Source: Tenacibaculum adriaticum (GTDB lineage: Bacteria > Bacteroidota > Bacteroidia > Flavobacteriales > Flavobacteriaceae). Taken from it: a DNA stretch of 64,000 nucleotides. This document shows, one piece after another, positions 1 through 7,781 of this stretch. Position numbers and translations under genes: made by a program. The notes under the pieces are model-generated. The model searched no databases and was not told where the DNA came from. It was given only the letters and a program-made list of their open reading frames with translations. The stretch spans positions 1-64,000 of the forward strand of contig NZ_VNIA01000001.1 in the NCBI RefSeq assembly GCF_008124875.1, given 5' to 3'. The first letter of the stretch is position 1. Each line of letters begins with the position of its first letter.

Positions 1-146
1 CAATGCGTTAAGCTACTAGTAATAGTGAGTAATTTCTTAAAACCAGAAACGTCATTTCTAAACTGATGCCAAATTCCTTGAGAATCATACACATCGATAA
101 CTTCTTTACTAACGTCGATTCCTAAAAATTGTTTATTTTTATCCAT
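1..146 (-). mobile_element. IS110-family transposase, N-terminal fragment (runs off window)
   Basis: Reading leftwards from an ATG at 146-144 gives an open frame that runs to the window edge. It begins MDKNKQFLGIDVSKEVIDVY and continues through a GIW-QFRNDVSGFKKL stretch. The early GIDVSK motif followed by a short beta-strand and a conserved N...G..KL segment is the start of the DEDD (RuvC-like) domain of IS110-family transposases; the first Asp of the catalytic tetrad is in GIDVSK. Only about 48 codons are visible, so the Tnp20 domain and the other catalytic residues lie outside. The family assignment is from the motif; intactness cannot be judged. Confidence 0.8.
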
Positions 147-330
147 AAGAAAAAAGATTGGAAAGAAAGAACTACCTACAATTCAACAACTTAAAGTCGA
201 GATCTAACTCTCACAGAACTGAACGAATTTGAAGTAGTAAAAGCGTAGGGATTATCAATGTTGACGAAATCTAGGTTTCCACGTATATCATAACCTTATT
301 CTACGCTTCTTTCTTTCTGATTTATATCTC
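147..330 (-). ncRNA. structured noncoding flank of IS110 element, candidate bridge RNA
   Basis: No gene lies between the transposase start and the lipoprotein at 497. The stretch next to the transposase has nested inverted repeats: GAAAGAAAGAA at 161-171 pairs with TTCTTTCTTTC at 307-317 (11 of 11), and AAGCGTAG at 241-248 pairs with CTACGCTT at 301-308 (8 of 8). IS110 elements are known to carry a structured bridge RNA in the noncoding end upstream of the transposase. That this stretch is such an RNA is inference; the element boundary is not visible. Confidence 0.4.
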
Positions 331-392
331 TAAATTTAAACAATTGCTAACTTAAGATGTGTATAATTAATTACTTGGCTCAGGTCTGCTCG

Positions 393-413
393 GAAAATTC
401 CAAAGGAATTTTC
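393..413. repeat. 9-bp perfect hairpin
   Basis: GAAAATTCC and GGAATTTTC flank an AAA loop, a perfect 9-bp stem. It lies between the IS110 flank and the lipoprotein at 497 and is not followed by a T-tract on the plus strand. It could be an element end, an operator or a chance dyad. Confidence 0.5.
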
Positions 414-437
414 TCTGACACGTTTTTATTTGTTAAA

Positions 438-461
438 TTAGTTGCTTAACCACGCAACTAA
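438..461. repeat. 8-bp dyad TTAGTTGC / GCAACTAA
   Basis: TTAGTTGC at 438-445 and GCAACTAA at 454-461 form a perfect dyad with an 8-nt centre, 36 bases upstream of the lipoprotein start. It may be a regulatory site or part of a dispersed repeat; no assignment is possible from one copy. Confidence 0.4.
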
Positions 462-496
462 CCATACACAAACATTATAACGAAGAACATTACTCT

Positions 497-1030
497 ATGA
501 AAAAAAAATACTTATTTATTTCATTAACTCTATTGTTAATTTCTTGCGGAAGCAGTAGAAGTTTTCAATCGTTTTTTAATGAACATAAAAATGAAATTGG
601 GGTAACCACTTTTCAAGTGCCTAATTTTATGAGAAGTGTGCTAAGTTCCATCTCTCCTGAAATGAATGGAATTTTTAGTAATATTAACGATTTTAAATTT
701 ATTACATTCAACGAAATATCTGTTGAAAAACAAAGAGAACTTATTCAGCAAATAAATTTGGTGACAGCGAACAATTACAAAGATGTTTTAAGGCAAAACA
801 CCCCTGAGAAAACTAAAATTTTATCAGTTATTGAAGATGGCAATATTGTAAAAAAAGTAATTGTTTTTAATTCAACTTTAGCAAAAACATCCGTTTTTTA
901 TTTAAAAGGAACATTTAACCCAAACACTCTACGTAAAATTTCTGAAACCAATCAATTTGACGATCTATCAAAAAAATTACTTCAAAGTTACCAATTACCT
1001 ACAAATACAGGTTTTAATCCGAATTACTAA
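497..1030 (+). CDS. DUF4252-type lipoprotein
   Basis: A 177-residue secreted lipoprotein. The N-terminus has lysines, a hydrophobic core and a lipobox ending LISC (Cys17), so it should be lipid-anchored in the envelope. The body has the layout of DUF4252 proteins: an early segment on a stretch like VPNFMRSVLS, a FKFITFNE strand, a helix rich in Lys and Gln, and a later VKKVIVFN strand pair. No catalytic residues are apparent and the function is unknown. The next lipoprotein starts one base after its stop, so they are probably co-transcribed. The upstream side is the IS110 flank, so the promoter context may have been changed by the element. Confidence 0.75.
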   Translation: MKKKYLFISLTLLLISCGSSRSFQSFFNEHKNEIGVTTFQVPNFMRSVLSSISPEMNGIFSNINDFKFITFNEISVEKQRELIQQINLVTANNYKDVLRQNTPEKTKILSVIEDGNIVKKVIVFNSTLAKTSVFYLKGTFNPNTLRKISETNQFDDLSKKLLQSYQLPTNTGFNPNY

Positions 1031-1031
1031 A

Positions 1032-1637
1032 ATGAAACAGTACATACCTTTTTTATTACTTTTTATACTGATGTCTTGCAACGCTCAAAAGAAAAGAACT
1101 TTGACAGGAAAATCGGAGTTTCAATTAGAAATGAACGCAAAATTTAAAGACGCTAGTAAATCTCCGCTTACCAAAAAAGGATTGAAGAAATTTAAAGGTT
1201 TAGATTTTTTTCCAATTGACGAGAAATACAAGGTAACTGCTAAATTAACAAAAACACCAGATGCTCCTCTTTTTAAATTCCCTACAACTACCAACAGAGT
1301 AGTTACTTACAAAAAATACGGTGTGGTTTCTTTTATAATTGACAACAAAGAATTTGAATTGGATATTTACCAAGATGAGCATCCGAAGGAAGAATATAAA
1401 GACTATTTATTCTTACCTTTTTTAGATAAAACCAACGGAAAGACATCATATGCAGGAGGTCGTTTTGTAGAGGTGTACACTACTGATGAGCAACAAAACG
1501 GAACCATAACGATTGATTTTAACAAAGCTTACAACCCGTATTGTGCTTATAGCAACCGGTATTCTTGCCCAATTACACCAAGAAATAATTATTTAGATAT
1601 TAAAATTGAAGCAGGTGTAATGACTTATAAAAAATAG
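1032..1637 (+). CDS. DUF1684 family lipoprotein
   Basis: A 201-residue protein. I chose the ATG at 1032, not the in-frame upstream start at 957, because it gives a proper lipoprotein signal (hydrophobic core then LMSC, Cys16) and follows the previous stop by one base. The body matches DUF1684: an SPL segment, a GLDFFPID strand, the ASN/SYAGGRFVEV motif near the middle, and the diagnostic C-terminal DFNKAYNPYCAYSNRYSCP with its two cysteines, then IEAGV. The biochemical role of DUF1684 is not known. It forms a two-gene unit with the DUF4252 lipoprotein and ends just before a large inverted repeat that probably terminates it. Confidence 0.85.
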   Translation: MKQYIPFLLLFILMSCNAQKKRTLTGKSEFQLEMNAKFKDASKSPLTKKGLKKFKGLDFFPIDEKYKVTAKLTKTPDAPLFKFPTTTNRVVTYKKYGVVSFIIDNKEFELDIYQDEHPKEEYKDYLFLPFLDKTNGKTSYAGGRFVEVYTTDEQQNGTITIDFNKAYNPYCAYSNRYSCPITPRNNYLDIKIEAGVMTYKK

Positions 1638-1638
1638 T

Positions 1639-1720
1639 AAAAATCGTCATTGCGAGGAGTAAAGCGAAGAAGTAATCTTTATGTTGAGATTGCTTCATTA
1701 CATCCATAATGACGATTTTT
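1639..1720. repeat. 82-bp interrupted palindrome between convergent genes (REP-like)
   Basis: AAAAATCGTCATT at 1639-1651 is perfectly complementary to AATGACGATTTTT at 1708-1720. Inside, GAAGTAATCT near 1669-1678 pairs with AGATTGCTTC at 1688-1697 with one G-T wobble. The two convergent genes end on either side. It can act as a bidirectional terminator. The TCATTGCGAGG core resembles intergenic palindromes dispersed in many bacterial genomes; that resemblance is from memory. Confidence 0.7.
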
Positions 1721-1740
1721 ATTCTATCAAAAAACTCTTA

Positions 1741-2442
1741 TTACTGATTAAACGAAATCTCTTCAATTACGTCTAATTCAATCGCTTTTTGTAATCTTTC
1801 TAAATAGGGCTTACGCACTTTTAATTTTGTTTGTGCATGTGCTTTTTTATTCAGTTTACTAAACATTTCTGCTATCTTTACAGCTGTTGGTAATAAATGT
1901 TCTTGAGAAACGACTTTATCTAAGAAACCAGCTGTTATGGCATCTTTCGGGTTGTAAATTTCTGAATTGTTTACACTTCTTTCAAAAAATACTGGTGCTA
2001 AACGGCTTTTTGCAAGCTCAATCCCTGCGTGATGCATGGTCATACCAATCATCACTTCATTTAAACCGATTTTAAAATCACCTTCTACACCTAATCTATA
2101 ATCGGCAGACAATAATAAAAAAGCCCCTTTGGCTACAGCATGACCAGAACAAGCAACAATTATGGGCATAGGAAAAGACAACATTTTATGAGCCAATGTT
2201 GATCCTTTTTTTACCAATTCTTTAGCGGAATCTGCTGATTTTGTCATCACTTTTAAATCATACCCTGCAGATAAAATCCCGTCTTGACCTGTTAAAATCA
2301 CCACTTTTTCGTCTTGAGCTGCTTGGTCTAAAGCTTCATTTAACGCATCAATTACTTCATGAGAAACTGCGTTCGCTTTTCCGTTCACAATCTTTATGAT
2401 TGCATACTTATCTTCTGATGTATAGTGTACTAATTTGTTCAT
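1741..2442 (-). CDS. crotonase / enoyl-CoA hydratase family protein
   Basis: A 233-residue protein of the crotonase fold, which binds acyl-CoA thioesters and stabilises an enolate in an oxyanion hole. The first oxyanion-hole segment is visible as ILSAGYDLKVM (about residues 56-66) and the second as GHAVAKGAFLLLSADYRLG (about 100-118). The glutamate of NEVMIGM falls where hydratases carry a catalytic acid. The protein is shorter than typical hydratases (about 260), mainly at the C-terminus. The substrate cannot be read from the sequence. It follows crcB on the same strand with a 2-base gap, so the two are probably co-transcribed. Confidence 0.85.
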   Translation of the reverse strand: MNKLVHYTSEDKYAIIKIVNGKANAVSHEVIDALNEALDQAAQDEKVVILTGQDGILSAGYDLKVMTKSADSAKELVKKGSTLAHKMLSFPMPIIVACSGHAVAKGAFLLLSADYRLGVEGDFKIGLNEVMIGMTMHHAGIELAKSRLAPVFFERSVNNSEIYNPKDAITAGFLDKVVSQEHLLPTAVKIAEMFSKLNKKAHAQTKLKVRKPYLERLQKAIELDVIEEISFNQ

Positions 2443-2444
2443 TT

Positions 2445-2816
2445 TTATAAAAATTTAACTAAGTATATTCCTGAAAAAACTGCTAAAAACCCTACCACAA
2501 AACTTGCAATCGTATATAATGCAAAAGTGGTGAAATCTCCAGATTTTAAGAAAACATGATTCTCGTAAGCAAAGGTTGAAAAAGTGGTAAACCCACCACA
2601 AAATCCTGTAGCCAGCAACAAGGTGTGATTTTGTGTAATCGCTTCATTTTTGGCTGCTAACCCAAGTATAATACCTATAAACAAACTTCCCAAAATATTA
2701 GCTGCAAAGGTTCCGAAAGGAATTCCAGTTTGTGAATTATTAAGGGCTTTACCCATTATAAAACGTAAAACGCTACCAAATCCTCCTCCGATAAATACTA
2801 ATAACAATTGCTTCAT
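2445..2816 (-). CDS. crcB: fluoride efflux channel CrcB/Fluc
   Basis: A 123-residue, four-helix membrane protein that exports fluoride as an antiparallel dimer. The family signatures are plain: GGGFGSVLRF near residues 9-18 and GFCGGFTTFSTFAYE near 71-85, the latter carrying the conserved Asn/Gly/Phe/Thr/Ser pore surroundings. The length is normal. A strong hairpin ends only about 15 bases upstream of its ATG. I see no sequence like the crcB fluoride riboswitch in the short upstream space. It is followed by the crotonase gene. Confidence 0.92.
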   Translation of the reverse strand: MKQLLLVFIGGGFGSVLRFIMGKALNNSQTGIPFGTFAANILGSLFIGIILGLAAKNEAITQNHTLLLATGFCGGFTTFSTFAYENHVFLKSGDFTTFALYTIASFVVGFLAVFSGIYLVKFL

Positions 2817-2831
2817 TACTTGCGAAAATAA

Positions 2832-2860
2832 GAAAACCTCACAACAATTGTGAGGTTTTC
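2832..2860 (-). terminator. 13-bp hairpin between SRPBCC/GyrI gene and crcB
   Basis: GAAAACCTCACAA at 2832-2844 and TTGTGAGGTTTTC at 2848-2860 form a perfect 13-bp stem with a CAA loop. On the minus strand it follows the stop at 2881 and is followed by TTATTTT. It should end transcription of the 2881-3897 gene and sits just before crcB. Confidence 0.8.
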
Positions 2861-2880
2861 ATTTATAATAAAATTGAATA

Positions 2881-3897
2881 TTATTGCAACGGATAATAAA
2901 TGTCTGTTTGAATATCTTCTTGTTTTACTTGAGTAGGATCATTTACATACAATTCGTAGATTGGCCATTTAGAAATGAGATTATTTACCTTTAAATAGGT
3001 ATCAATAGCCATGTGAGCTTCATAATCTCCTTCATTATAATTACCACATTTAGTAATCATAACATTTTTACCTCCTGTTACTTTTATAATTTCCATGTCT
3101 TCTCTCGGTTTGATATTTTTCTCTATCAAAATGCCAATATGAAACTCTGTTTCACCTTTTATTTGATCCCATTTATGGTAAAGTGCTCCTGGTGTAAACT
3201 CTGCGTATTTTAACCCTGATTGTATAGCATAATCAATTACTTTAGGCATCGCATCAGCAAATACTTTTTGGATTTCTGCGTAATCAATTTTCATTTTATA
3301 CGGAAAACCAAGAAATATTTTGTCTTGATTTTCAATAATTTTCACCTCCCCAAGACTATATTTTAGAGGTTGGCTTTTAACAACTTCATCTAAATTATTT
3401 AAGCCTTTATCTAACATTGGTCCTAACATATTTTCCCAACCGCCCGATAGTGTAGAAAAAACTTTAAAAATAAAAGGTGCTTTATCATCTTTCATCGTCC
3501 AAGTAACTTTTGTTCCTTCTGCTATTTTTTCAAAATCCCAAAGAACATCACTTGGTTCATTATCTCCAAATCTAATTTCTTGAACTATTCTTTTGTTCTC
3601 TATTATAGAAACAGTTTTTATACTCCCTGAACCGTCTTTGCTCGTCCAACGATTACTTGCCCCAACACCTACTGTTTTATCGGCATACGTAACCATAATT
3701 GTTGAGTCTTCATCGTGCCAAGGACCCCATTTTTCCCAAGTTTTTAAATCGTTTACTATATTAAAAACAGAATATACTGGGTATTTCATCAACTTAGTTC
3801 TAGAAACTTCATAATTTCCAGATTGGATAGAAACATACAACAACCCTATTACTAGAAGTGTTAACGACAGTAATAGTAAATATTTAAAAAACTTCAT
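2881..3897 (-). CDS. SRPBCC domain fused to GyrI-like effector-binding domain
   Basis: A 338-residue protein with an N-terminal membrane segment (about residues 4-22), a SRPBCC/polyketide-cyclase-like fold (about 25-170; YPVYSVFNIVNDLKTWEKW, then GSGSIKTVSI) and a C-terminal GyrI-like small-molecule-binding domain (about 180-338; KIFLGFPYKM, then AHMAIDTYL). Such two-domain proteins recur in Bacteroidota; they are thought to bind hydrophobic or amphipathic ligands, but no ligand is established. There is no HTH, so it is not a transcription factor by itself. It stands alone in its transcription unit, with a terminator hairpin downstream. Confidence 0.8.
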   Translation of the reverse strand: MKFFKYLLLLSLTLLVIGLLYVSIQSGNYEVSRTKLMKYPVYSVFNIVNDLKTWEKWGPWHDEDSTIMVTYADKTVGVGASNRWTSKDGSGSIKTVSIIENKRIVQEIRFGDNEPSDVLWDFEKIAEGTKVTWTMKDDKAPFIFKVFSTLSGGWENMLGPMLDKGLNNLDEVVKSQPLKYSLGEVKIIENQDKIFLGFPYKMKIDYAEIQKVFADAMPKVIDYAIQSGLKYAEFTPGALYHKWDQIKGETEFHIGILIEKNIKPREDMEIIKVTGGKNVMITKCGNYNEGDYEAHMAIDTYLKVNNLISKWPIYELYVNDPTQVKQEDIQTDIYYPLQ

Positions 3898-3946
3898 AGT
3901 TTATGTATTTTAATTGATATTATAAAGATACAAGAACTACTATAAA

Positions 3947-4912
3947 TTAGAATTTTACATCATCAGCATCGGTCCAATTCCATTTTCCTTTTATAACTCC
4001 TTTTTCTACAGTTATAATCCCTGGATTTGCTCTAATTGCTGTTTTTAAAGCTGTTTCATCACAAAAGGCGAAAGTATATGGCAAACCAAATTCTTTTTGG
4101 GTAGCTTCTAAATCTTCGACATACGATGCAGTTAGCACATAAATTTCGTATCCTGCCGCTTTTGCTTCTGCTGCTGCTTTTGCGATAGCAGGAAGACCTT
4201 CTTTTTCCGTTTTATCGAAATTATACAACGTAATTAACATTGCTTTATCTTTTGCCAACATTTCTTCAAGTAAATCTCCTTCATCTGTTTCAATCATAAA
4301 ATCATGAATTGGTGGAACTTCTCCATCTCCTTGGTATTTCATTCCTTCAGCAATATCAGTTCCAACAGCATATGCTCTAAAATCAATAATTGGTAAATGG
4401 TTTAATACATAATACACGATAACCGTTGAAATGAATAATGTAACGAATGTTGATAAGCTTGCAACTTTATCTGAAATTAAAGGTTTTATATATTTTAATC
4501 CTGCAATCAACACCAAGATAAAGCCCATAAAAATTACATTTTTATAGAATGTTGCTTTCGGCGAAATTTTTAATGCATCACCAAAACATCCACAATCGGT
4601 AACTTTATCATAAGTATACGAATACCAAGTTAAAAACAAGAAAATAAGTGTAAAACCAAAAATACTCCAAACAGTTAATTTTGGCTTATAACCAACAATT
4701 AGCATTACACCCAATACTAACTCTGCTATTACTAACAAAATAGAAAATAGTAAGGCGTAGGGAATTAAAAACTCCATATTTAAAACACCTTCGCTAAAGT
4801 ATTCTTGAAATTTGAATGCAGAACCCATTGGATCTACTAATTTTACGAAACCTGAATAAATAAATAAAGCTCCGATTAGAAATCTTGAAATTTGTGTAAG
4901 TAATTTTAACAT
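3947..4912 (-). CDS. DoxX/MauE-type membrane protein with periplasmic domain (BT_3928-like)
   Basis: A 321-residue inner-membrane protein. The N-terminal half has four to five helices and the DoxX/MauE signature TQISRFLIGALFIYSGFVKL, followed by the redox-type motif DCGCFGD near residue 107, which is typical of MauE-like partners of thiol enzymes. The C-terminal 120 residues form a soluble thioredoxin-like domain (MLITLYNF, then YEIYVLTAS) that lacks a CxxC pair, so it is not an ordinary thiol-disulfide oxidase. The BT_3928 family name is from memory of Bacteroidota annotation. It follows the DUF1599 gene closely (11 bases) and is probably in the same operon. Confidence 0.8.
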   Translation of the reverse strand: MLKLLTQISRFLIGALFIYSGFVKLVDPMGSAFKFQEYFSEGVLNMEFLIPYALLFSILLVIAELVLGVMLIVGYKPKLTVWSIFGFTLIFLFLTWYSYTYDKVTDCGCFGDALKISPKATFYKNVIFMGFILVLIAGLKYIKPLISDKVASLSTFVTLFISTVIVYYVLNHLPIIDFRAYAVGTDIAEGMKYQGDGEVPPIHDFMIETDEGDLLEEMLAKDKAMLITLYNFDKTEKEGLPAIAKAAAEAKAAGYEIYVLTASYVEDLEATQKEFGLPYTFAFCDETALKTAIRANPGIITVEKGVIKGKWNWTDADDVKF

Positions 4913-4923
4913 AATTAGGGATT

Positions 4924-5469
4924 TTATTTTTTGTTTTCTGATAAATGAATCATTGCAAATATTGCATAGTTAATCATATCTTGGTAATTAGCATCTATTC
5001 CTTCAGATACCAATGTTTTTCCTTTGTTGTCTTCTATTTGCTTAACGCGTAATAGTTTTTGTAAAATTAAATCGGTTAATGAAGAAATTCTCATGTCACG
5101 CCATGCTTCACCATAATCATGATTTTTGTTCTCCATTAATTCTTTAGTTATTTTCACGTGCTTATCATACAAAGCACTTGCTTCTTCAATATCTAAATCA
5201 GGATTCTCTACCACTCCTAGTTCTAACTGAATTAACGCCATTACCGAATAATTAATAATTCCGATAAATTCAGATTTTTCACCTTCATTAACCTTTCTTA
5301 CTGCATTTTCTTGCAACTGACGAATGCGTTGTGCTTTTATAAAAATTTGATCTGTTAACGATGGTAAACGTAAAATACGCCACGCACTACCATAGTCACT
5401 CATCTTTTTTATAAATAAATTTCGACACTCATTAATAACCGCATCGTATTGTTTTGAAGTATTTTGCAT
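4924..5469 (-). CDS. DUF1599 protein, two MazG-like repeats
   Basis: A 181-residue protein made of two copies of the same domain. Each copy has a K...DYG.AWR...SLTD motif (MSDYGSAWRILRLPSLTD near residues 18-35 and HDYGEAWRDMRISSLTD near 118-134) followed by a K..R..Q... helix and an INYS/INYA stretch. DUF1599 is a nucleotide-pyrophosphohydrolase-like all-alpha family; acidic and Lys residues of the repeats may bind metal and nucleotide, but activity is unproven. It lies upstream of the DoxX-type gene on the same strand and diverges from folP. Confidence 0.85.
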   Translation of the reverse strand: MQNTSKQYDAVINECRNLFIKKMSDYGSAWRILRLPSLTDQIFIKAQRIRQLQENAVRKVNEGEKSEFIGIINYSVMALIQLELGVVENPDLDIEEASALYDKHVKITKELMENKNHDYGEAWRDMRISSLTDLILQKLLRVKQIEDNKGKTLVSEGIDANYQDMINYAIFAMIHLSENKK

Positions 5470-5564
5470 TATGTTTCTACTGAAAAAATAACGTAAAAAT
5501 AGTAAAACGAAAGAGTTTTCATTTATTTTTACAAAGAAATTTAATTAAAAAGCACTTAAACTCA

Positions 5565-6383
5565 ATGACAATAAATTGTCGCGGAAAACTTATCGATTTT
5601 TCTAGCCCTAAAGTAATGGGTATTTTAAACGTTACTCCTGATTCTTTTTTTGATGGTGGAAAATACAAAAACGAAAAAGACATTCTTTCTCAAGTAGATA
5701 AAATGCTAACTAACGGTGCTACTTTTATAGATGTTGGAGCGTATTCGTCTCGTCCTGGAGCAAAACATATTTCTGAAGAAGAAGAATTACTTCGCATCGT
5801 TCCTGTTGTTGAATTACTAGTTAAAAACTTTCCAAAAATCATTATTTCTATAGATACCTTTAGAAGTAAGGTTGCAAAAGAAACCATTATTACAGGTGCT
5901 GCAATAATCAATGATATTTCTGGTGGAAAAATGGATGAGGAGATGTTTAAAACTGTTGCTAAACTACAAGTTCCTTATATTTTAATGCATATGCAAGGAA
6001 CGCCACAGAACATGCAATTAAATCCAAAATACCATGATATTACTCAAGAGTTAATTTCATTTTTTGCGGAACAAATTTTTAAACTTCGTCAATTAAAACT
6101 TAATGATGTTATTATTGATGTTGGTTTTGGCTTCGGAAAAACCATAGAGCATAATTTTGAATTATTAAGAAAACTAGAACTTTTTAAAAGTTTAGAAGTT
6201 CCTATTTTAAGTGGTTTATCTAGAAAATCTATGCTTTACAAACCTATTGGTAGTTCCGCCAAAGAAGCGTTAAACGCTACAACTTCCGCAAATACAATTG
6301 CTTTATTAAACGGCGCTAATATTTTACGTGTACACGATGTAAAAGAGGCAGTTGAAGCGATTAAAATTGTAAATCAATTATAA
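5565..6383 (+). CDS. folP: dihydropteroate synthase
   Basis: Condenses 6-hydroxymethyl-dihydropterin pyrophosphate with p-aminobenzoate to 7,8-dihydropteroate in folate synthesis; it is the sulfonamide target. All motifs of the TIM barrel are present in order: GILNVTPDSFFDGG, FIDVGAYSSRPGA, IINDISGG, ILMHMQGTP, IIDVGFGFGKT, LSGLSRKSML and a final LRVHDVKEA. The length (272) is normal. It diverges from the DUF1599 gene and is followed after 37 bases by cdaA, an arrangement common in Bacteroidota and probably an operon. Confidence 0.96.
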   Translation: MTINCRGKLIDFSSPKVMGILNVTPDSFFDGGKYKNEKDILSQVDKMLTNGATFIDVGAYSSRPGAKHISEEEELLRIVPVVELLVKNFPKIIISIDTFRSKVAKETIITGAAIINDISGGKMDEEMFKTVAKLQVPYILMHMQGTPQNMQLNPKYHDITQELISFFAEQIFKLRQLKLNDVIIDVGFGFGKTIEHNFELLRKLELFKSLEVPILSGLSRKSMLYKPIGSSAKEALNATTSANTIALLNGANILRVHDVKEAVEAIKIVNQL

Positions 6384-6420
6384 TAAAATTAGTACTTTTA
6401 CCCAAAACATAGTAAGAATA

Positions 6421-7203
6421 ATGAGCTTAGATTTTATCGATTTTTCGTTTCTCGACATACTTGACATTATTCTTGTTGCTATTTTACTCTATTATATATA
6501 CAAACTGCTTAAAGGAACCGTAGCTATTAATATTGTTATTGGAATTGCCTTAATTTTTTTAATTTGGAAAATTACCCAAGCACTTAATATGGAAATGCTA
6601 AGTGGTATTCTTGGTTATTTACTTTCTGGTGGTGTAATAGCTTTAATTATCGTTTTTCAACAAGAAATAAGGAAATTTCTACTAATGATTGGTACAACCA
6701 ATTTTTCTACAAAACGTGGTTTCTTAACTCAATTAAAGTTTTTAAAATCAGAAATTAATGCGGAAACCGATGTTGAAACAATGGTAACTGCATTAGAACA
6801 TCTAGCAAAATCTAAAACAGGCGCTTTAATTGTTATAGAACGTACTAATAAACTAGATTTTTTAGTAAGCTCTGGAGATAAAATGAACGCTTTGGTTAAC
6901 GAAGCTATTATTGAAAGTATTTTTTATAAGAATAGCCCTTTACATGATGGTGCTACTATTATTCGTGATAATTATATTATAGCTACACGTGTTATTTTAC
7001 CTGTGTCGGACAATACAAAAATTCCAGCTCGTTTTGGTTTACGACATAGAGCAGCATTAGGTGTTTCTGAAAAAACAGATGCGGTTTGTTTGTTAGTTTC
7101 GGAAGAAACAGGAGAAATATCTTATATTAAAGATGGTGAGTTTGTATTATTTAAAAACTCTGAACAGTTAATAGAAAAACTTCAAAAAGATTTAACGGAA
7201 TAA
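6421..7203 (+). CDS. cdaA: diadenylate cyclase CdaA
   Basis: Makes cyclic di-AMP from two ATP. Three N-terminal membrane helices (about residues 10-85) are followed by a DAC domain with both catalytic signatures: LHDGATII (the DGA motif, about 176-183) and RFGLRHRAALG (the RHR motif, about 200-210). The length (260) fits the CdaA/DacA class, which is anchored to the inner membrane. It lies downstream of folP and ends at a hairpin terminator. No CdaR or GlmM gene is adjacent. Confidence 0.95.
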   Translation: MSLDFIDFSFLDILDIILVAILLYYIYKLLKGTVAINIVIGIALIFLIWKITQALNMEMLSGILGYLLSGGVIALIIVFQQEIRKFLLMIGTTNFSTKRGFLTQLKFLKSEINAETDVETMVTALEHLAKSKTGALIVIERTNKLDFLVSSGDKMNALVNEAIIESIFYKNSPLHDGATIIRDNYIIATRVILPVSDNTKIPARFGLRHRAALGVSEKTDAVCLLVSEETGEISYIKDGEFVLFKNSEQLIEKLQKDLTE

Positions 7204-7230
7204 AAAAAGCTCTCGTATGAGAGCCTTTTT
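7203..7230. terminator. terminator after cdaA
   Basis: GCTCTC at 7209-7214 and GAGAGC at 7219-7224 with a GTAT loop, an A-tract before and CTTTTT after. The flanking A and T runs let it work in both directions for the convergent genes. Confidence 0.85.
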
Positions 7231-7249
7231 GATGATATAAAATCTAAAA

Positions 7250-7705
7250 TTATTTAGCTGGTGCCATTTTAGATTGAATAGCGTTCATTACGCTTTTGAA
7301 TTTAGCAGCTGCTTCTTCATCTAAAGATGCTAAAATTTCTTTTCCTTTAGCAGCTAATTCAGTACCTTTTTTTGCTAACTCAGAGTTCTTTACTACATCT
7401 CCTTTAGCATCGATATATTCTTTTGCATACTCAGCATAAGCTTTTAAGTGCTCTCCTACTTTAGGATCCTCAAATTCTGGAATTGTTACTCCTTCTAAAG
7501 CAGAGTCTACAGCTTCATTAGCTGCATCAACTGCATCTTCCACACCTTCAGCTACTGCATCAGCAGCATCTTCTGTTGCTTCTGCAGCTTCAGTTGCTAC
7601 TGCTTCAGTTGCATCTTTTAAATCGCTTCCTGCTTCTTTTGCCTTCTTACATGAAGTTGCCATTAATGATCCAGCAACTAATACAGATAAAATTAATTTT
7701 TTCAT
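7250..7705 (-). CDS. small Ala/Glu-rich lipoprotein
   Basis: A 151-residue protein. A short signal with lipobox LMATSC (Cys19) predicts a lipid-anchored envelope protein. Residues 25-70 are almost only Ala, Glu, Asp, Val and Thr, a low-complexity acidic stretch that should form a long helix. The C-terminal half (about 75-150; DPKVGEHLKAYAEYAKEYIDA) looks like a small helical bundle. I know no function for this type; a spacer or stress-related envelope protein is only a guess. It is monocistronic and convergent with cdaA. Confidence 0.75.
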   Translation of the reverse strand: MKKLILSVLVAGSLMATSCKKAKEAGSDLKDATEAVATEAAEATEDAADAVAEGVEDAVDAANEAVDSALEGVTIPEFEDPKVGEHLKAYAEYAKEYIDAKGDVVKNSELAKKGTELAAKGKEILASLDEEAAAKFKSVMNAIQSKMAPAK

Positions 7706-7781
7706 TGTTAATGATTTTTAGTTTAAGATTGAATAACAAATGTAACATTTTGGATGTACTAATCAAATAAAAGTTAAATAA

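Noticed and set aside
957..1031. Upstream start of the DUF1684 gene
   Set aside because: It would overlap the preceding lipoprotein and hide the clear lipobox signal that starts at 1032.
2817..2880. Fluoride riboswitch before crcB
   Set aside because: The space holds a perfect terminator-like hairpin; I see no conserved crcB-motif sequence.
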